Assembly (NCBI GenBank): GCA_032051265.1
Contig: DAMBYU010000001.1
Coordinates: 620,001-684,000, forward strand
Length of the DNA stretch: 64,000 nt
Source: Dryocola sp032051265
Lineage (GTDB): Bacteria > Pseudomonadota > Gammaproteobacteria > Enterobacterales > Enterobacteriaceae
Reading direction: 5' to 3'
Made by a program: the position numbers and the translations under genes. The notes under the pieces were generated by a model. That model did not search any database, was not told where the DNA came from, and saw only the letters and a program-made list of their open reading frames with translations. This document shows, in pieces, positions 61,063-64,000 of this stretch. How positions within the stretch are numbered: position 1 is the stretch's first letter; each line of letters opens with the position of its first letter.

Positions 61063-61812
61063 TTAACTGTAGAAGCTTTGCGCAAGCGAGCCGACCAGCA
61101 GCTGCCAGCCGTCAACCAGCACGAACAGCATAAGCTTGAAGGGCAGGGCTATGGTGGCCGGCGGCACCATCATCATCCCCAGCGCCATCAGCACGCTTGC
61201 CACAACCAGGTCGATAATCAGGAACGGAATAAATACGGTAAAACCAATCTGGAAAGCCGTTTTCAGCTCGCTTGTGACATAAGCTGGCAGCAGAATGCGC
61301 ATCGGCACCGCTTCCGGGCCTGCCATATCAGGTGTATTAGCCAGACGAGCAAACAGCGCCAGATCCGCTTCACGCGTCTGTCGCAGCATAAACTCGCGCA
61401 GCGGCTGAGCGCCTTTTTCTATCGCTTCCGGCATCTCAATTTTGTTTTCACTGAACGGCTGATAAGCGTCGGTATAAATCTTGTCGAACACCGGCGACAT
61501 AATAAAGAAGGTCAAAAACAGCGCTAAGCCCAGCAGCACCTGGTTAGGCGGAGCGGAGGGAGTCCCGAGCGCGTTTCGCAGCAGGCCGAATACGATGATG
61601 ATGCGCGTGAAGCTGGTCATCATCAGCAAAATGGCGGGCAGGAAGGTCAGTGAGGTGATAAACACCAGCGTCTGCACCGGCAGCGACCAGCTCTGGCCGC
61701 CGTTTGGCATCGGCTGGCTGACAAGGCCCGGTAGCTGCGCCAGCGCCTGCGGTGTGACAAAAAGCAGGCTGACCAGAATACCCATTAACGAGAAGGAGAG
61801 AAAACGTTTCAT
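61063..61812 (-). CDS. fliP: flagellar export apparatus protein FliP
   Basis: 249 aa. Cleavable signal peptide (to about ALAQ), then helices and the characteristic LTFLPAILLMMTSFTRIIIVFGLLRNALGTPSAPPNQVLLGLALFLTFF. Core of the export gate. Starts within the fliO stop region. Confidence 0.96.
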   Translation of the reverse strand: MKRFLSFSLMGILVSLLFVTPQALAQLPGLVSQPMPNGGQSWSLPVQTLVFITSLTFLPAILLMMTSFTRIIIVFGLLRNALGTPSAPPNQVLLGLALFLTFFIMSPVFDKIYTDAYQPFSENKIEMPEAIEKGAQPLREFMLRQTREADLALFARLANTPDMAGPEAVPMRILLPAYVTSELKTAFQIGFTVFIPFLIIDLVVASVLMALGMMMVPPATIALPFKLMLFVLVDGWQLLVGSLAQSFYS

Positions 61813-62189
61813 CAGGCTTTCCCGTTACGTTTAAGCAAATTTTTCATCAGGCTCTGGAAATCCGCCTGTTCAGCAGGCTGGGGATCAGCGCTTGCCGGTG
61901 CGGGTGGGAGAGTGTGTAAATGGGTGATTTGTGTCGCGGTAACGCCCAGCACGAGGCGGGCGTTTTCCACATCCACAACCACAACGCGTTCGCGCGGGCC
62001 AAGGTTACAGCTGGCGCTGACCTTAAGCCCCTTTGCGCTACCGGTTCTGCCGGCCAGGCCAAACCGTTTAGCCAGCCAGGCCGCCAGCAAAATAAACAAA
62101 ATGATTGCCGTTAATGCGCCGCTCACCTGCACTAACGGCGAGCCGGAACTGACGGCGGGTTGCGGCTGAACGGTGGTCTGGGTTTTCAT
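61812..62189 (-). CDS. fliO: flagellar export assembly protein FliO
   Basis: 125 aa with a single membrane helix (ALTAIILFILLAAWLAKRFGLAG) and a small cytoplasmic domain (VSASCNLGPRERVVVVDVENARLVLGVT). Assembly chaperone of the FliP ring. Confidence 0.94.
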   Translation of the reverse strand: MKTQTTVQPQPAVSSGSPLVQVSGALTAIILFILLAAWLAKRFGLAGRTGSAKGLKVSASCNLGPRERVVVVDVENARLVLGVTATQITHLHTLPPAPASADPQPAEQADFQSLMKNLLKRNGKA

Positions 62190-62193
62190 ACTG

Positions 62194-62604
62194 TTAACGG
62201 CTCAGGCGACGCATACGTTCCGATGGCGTAATGATGTCGGTGATACGCACGCCGTATTTATCGGCCACTACCACGACTTCACCCTGCGCAATCAGATAGC
62301 CGTTGATCAGAATATCCAGCGGCTCGCCGGCCAGGCCTTCAAGCGCCACCACGGAACCCTGCGACAGGCGCAGCAGCTCTTTAATGGTCATGCGGGTGCG
62401 GCCCAGTTCCACGGTCAGTTTGACCGGGATATCCATAATCAGATCGATGTCCTGCATCGAACCGACTACGTCGCTGCTTTCAAGCGCGCGGAATACGCTA
62501 TCCGCGCTGCTTTTGCTGGAGACTTTCTGTTCGTTCAACGCATCAGCCCACAGATCGTCCACGGAGCCTGCATTGTCGTCGGACGGTTGATTATTATCAC
62601 TCAT
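62194..62604 (-). CDS. fliN: flagellar motor switch protein FliN
   Basis: 136 aa. C-terminal SpoA domain (MDIPVKLTVELGRTRMTIKELLRLSQGSVVALEGLAGEPLDILING). C-ring component with FliM. Overlaps the fliM stop by 4 bp. Confidence 0.96.
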   Translation of the reverse strand: MSDNNQPSDDNAGSVDDLWADALNEQKVSSKSSADSVFRALESSDVVGSMQDIDLIMDIPVKLTVELGRTRMTIKELLRLSQGSVVALEGLAGEPLDILINGYLIAQGEVVVVADKYGVRITDIITPSERMRRLSR

Positions 62605-63605
62605 TTGGGCTGTTCCTCATTCAGCGAATTCAGTATCGGGTTGATCAAGTGTTCGACGCGTAAGGCGTACTGGCCGTTTATCGTGCCGTATTGACTGGTC
62701 AGCACCGGTACACCGTCGACATGCGCAAGAATGCGATCCGGCTTGTCGACAGGCAGTACGTCACCAGGTTTTAGTTTTAGTATTTGTGACAGCCTGAGCG
62801 GGATATCGGCGAAGTTCGCCACCAGCTCCAGTTCAGAATGCTGCACCTGGCGCACCAGAGTATCGCGCCAGCTTTGGTCTTCCTGACGGGAGTTCTCCAG
62901 CGGCGGGTTCACCAGCAGTTCGCGCAGCGGTTCAATCATGCTGAACGGCAGGCAAATATTGAATTCACCGGTCAGGTTGCCGATTTCCACATGGAAAGGC
63001 GTATTCACCACGATGTCGTTTGGCGACGTGGTGATGTTGGTAAACTTCACCTGCATTTCGGAGCGCACATATTCCACATCCAGCGGATAGATGGCTTTCC
63101 ATGCGTCGCTGTAAGCTTCCAGCGCCAGCTTCAGCATGCGGTTAATCACACGCTGTTCAGTATGGGTAAACTCACGGCCTTCAACCTTCGTCGGGAAGCG
63201 GCCATCGCCCCCGAACAGGTTATCTACCGCGATAAAAACCAGGCTTGGCGAAAAGACGAACAGGCCGGTGCCACGCAGCGGTTTCAGATGCATCAGGTTG
63301 AGGTTGGTCGGCACCGGAAGGTTACGCGCAAACTCATGATACGGCTGAATGCGGATCGCGCCGACGGTAATATCCGGGCTGCGACGCAGCAGGTTAAACA
63401 GCCCCATACGGAACTGACGAGCAAAACGTTCGTTGATAATCTCCAGCGCCTGCAGGCGTTCACGCACCACGCGGCGCTGGGTATTAGGATCGTAGGGGCG
63501 AATGTTGGTTTCACTTACTGCCCCGGTCTTCGGCTCGTCGCTGCTGTCGGCGTCGCCATTTAGCAGCGCATCAATTTCAGCCTGTGAAAGAATGCTATCG
63601 CCCAT
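62601..63605 (-). CDS. fliM: flagellar motor switch protein FliM
   Basis: 334 aa. N-terminal CheY-P-binding segment (GDSILSQAEIDALLNGD), a CheC-like middle domain (GTGLFVFSPSLVFIAVDNLFGG) and a C-terminal SpoA domain. Joins the chemotaxis signal to rotor switching. Confidence 0.96.
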   Translation of the reverse strand: MGDSILSQAEIDALLNGDADSSDEPKTGAVSETNIRPYDPNTQRRVVRERLQALEIINERFARQFRMGLFNLLRRSPDITVGAIRIQPYHEFARNLPVPTNLNLMHLKPLRGTGLFVFSPSLVFIAVDNLFGGDGRFPTKVEGREFTHTEQRVINRMLKLALEAYSDAWKAIYPLDVEYVRSEMQVKFTNITTSPNDIVVNTPFHVEIGNLTGEFNICLPFSMIEPLRELLVNPPLENSRQEDQSWRDTLVRQVQHSELELVANFADIPLRLSQILKLKPGDVLPVDKPDRILAHVDGVPVLTSQYGTINGQYALRVEHLINPILNSLNEEQPK

Positions 63606-63608
63606 GAT

Positions 63609-64000
63609 CTACCGCAAAATAAAGGCGGTATACAGCACGTCGCTGACCACCTGTTGAGGAGAACCTGCAACCAGAGGCGGCGCCAGCGTATTTTTAATCG
63701 CCTCTACCAGCTTCTGCTTGCCTTCATCGGTGGCAAGGGCTGTCGCATCCTGGCGGGAAAACAGCAGCAGCAGACGGCTGCGCACTTCCGGCAGGAATTC
63801 GCTCAGACGCTGGCGAGTCGCTTCATCTTTCAGACGCAGCGTGACGCCGACATAGAGCACGCGATCCGCATCACCAAGGTTGACGGTAAACGTATCCAGC
63901 GCAAAAAAGACCGGCGCAGGCGGCGGCTCAGGCTTGTCAGCCTGAACGCTGGCAGGATGTTGCTGCATCCGCCAGTAGCTGTAACCTGCGGTAGCGCATG
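63609..64000 (-). CDS. fliL: flagellar basal-body protein FliL, 5' end outside window
   Basis: The frame runs from the stop at 63609-63611 to the window end without a stop; an internal Met at 63968 is not the start, since upstream codons read CATAGYSYWRMQQ, the usual end of the FliL membrane helix. The visible part includes FFALDTFTVNLGDADRVLYVGVTLRLKDE and ends YTAFILR. FliL supports motor torque at the stator. First visible gene of fliL-R. Confidence 0.95.
   Translation of the reverse strand, partial: CATAGYSYWRMQQHPASVQADKPEPPPAPVFFALDTFTVNLGDADRVLYVGVTLRLKDEATRQRLSEFLPEVRSRLLLLFSRQDATALATDEGKQKLVEAIKNTLAPPLVAGSPQQVVSDVLYTAFILR

Overview
The window is chromosomal DNA from an enteric bacterium of the Enterobacteriaceae (Enterobacter/Lelliottia/Klebsiella-like; I would not go below family). 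The backbone is the E. coli 43-44 min neighbourhood: yeeO, erfK, amn, nac, cbl, mtfA, yedJ, dcm-vsr, yedA, yedI, yodC, yedP, dsrA, yodD, dsrB, rcsA and the class II flagellar operon fliL-R. Four near-identical tRNA-Asn(GUU) genes, all on the minus strand, punctuate it. The species assignment is inference; the gene identities come from recognisable protein sequence.

Positions 1-15660 are an accessory, AT-richer island abutting the 3' end of the first tRNA-Asn. Reading away from the tRNA there is an intact P4-type integrase; a serine recombinase with two overlapping ParB-like genes; a broken integrase 3' part; a flagellin gene (fliC) with its own sigma-28 promoter; a TnpB-like gene that has lost its nuclease residues; an 11-codon integrase tail; an EAL protein; a PilZ plus degenerate HD-GYP protein; and two type IVb pilin genes (pilV and pilS). 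The three integrase 3' ends suggest successive insertions at one tRNA, each leaving cargo behind.

The most exciting element is the pair at 6535-9926. The TnpB homologue (376 aa) lacks two of three RuvC acidic residues and the zinc finger, keeps the C-terminal overlap with a guide-RNA scaffold, and lies directly downstream of fliC. This is the signature of a TldR, an RNA-guided transcriptional repressor exapted from a transposon nuclease, reported to let a mobile flagellin replace the host flagellin. A candidate guide sits at about 6535-6550; its target is not in the window.

Positions 15800-36900 are mostly core genes: MATE transporter, L,D-transpeptidase, two methyl-accepting chemotaxis proteins (one with a clear sigma-28 promoter), M24 aminopeptidase, AMP nucleosidase, RIO-type kinase, a MazEF/ChpB-type toxin-antitoxin pair, the scsABCD thiol-redox/copper operon, nac (with sigma-54 promoter and NtrC site), cbl, a DUF2254 membrane protein and mtfA. 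Positions 37300-46700 hold a catabolic operon (FGGY kinase, sugar isomerase-like protein, DapA-family lyase, BNR/sialidase-like protein, tripartite tricarboxylate transporter, LacI regulator) whose substrate I cannot name. Positions 46900-64000 return to backbone genes, with a large autotransporter and a lipoprotein hydrolase inserted, and end inside fliL.

Surface and motility control is a theme: flagellin switching, two chemoreceptors, c-di-GMP proteins beside pilins, RcsA/DsrA, and the flagellar export genes.
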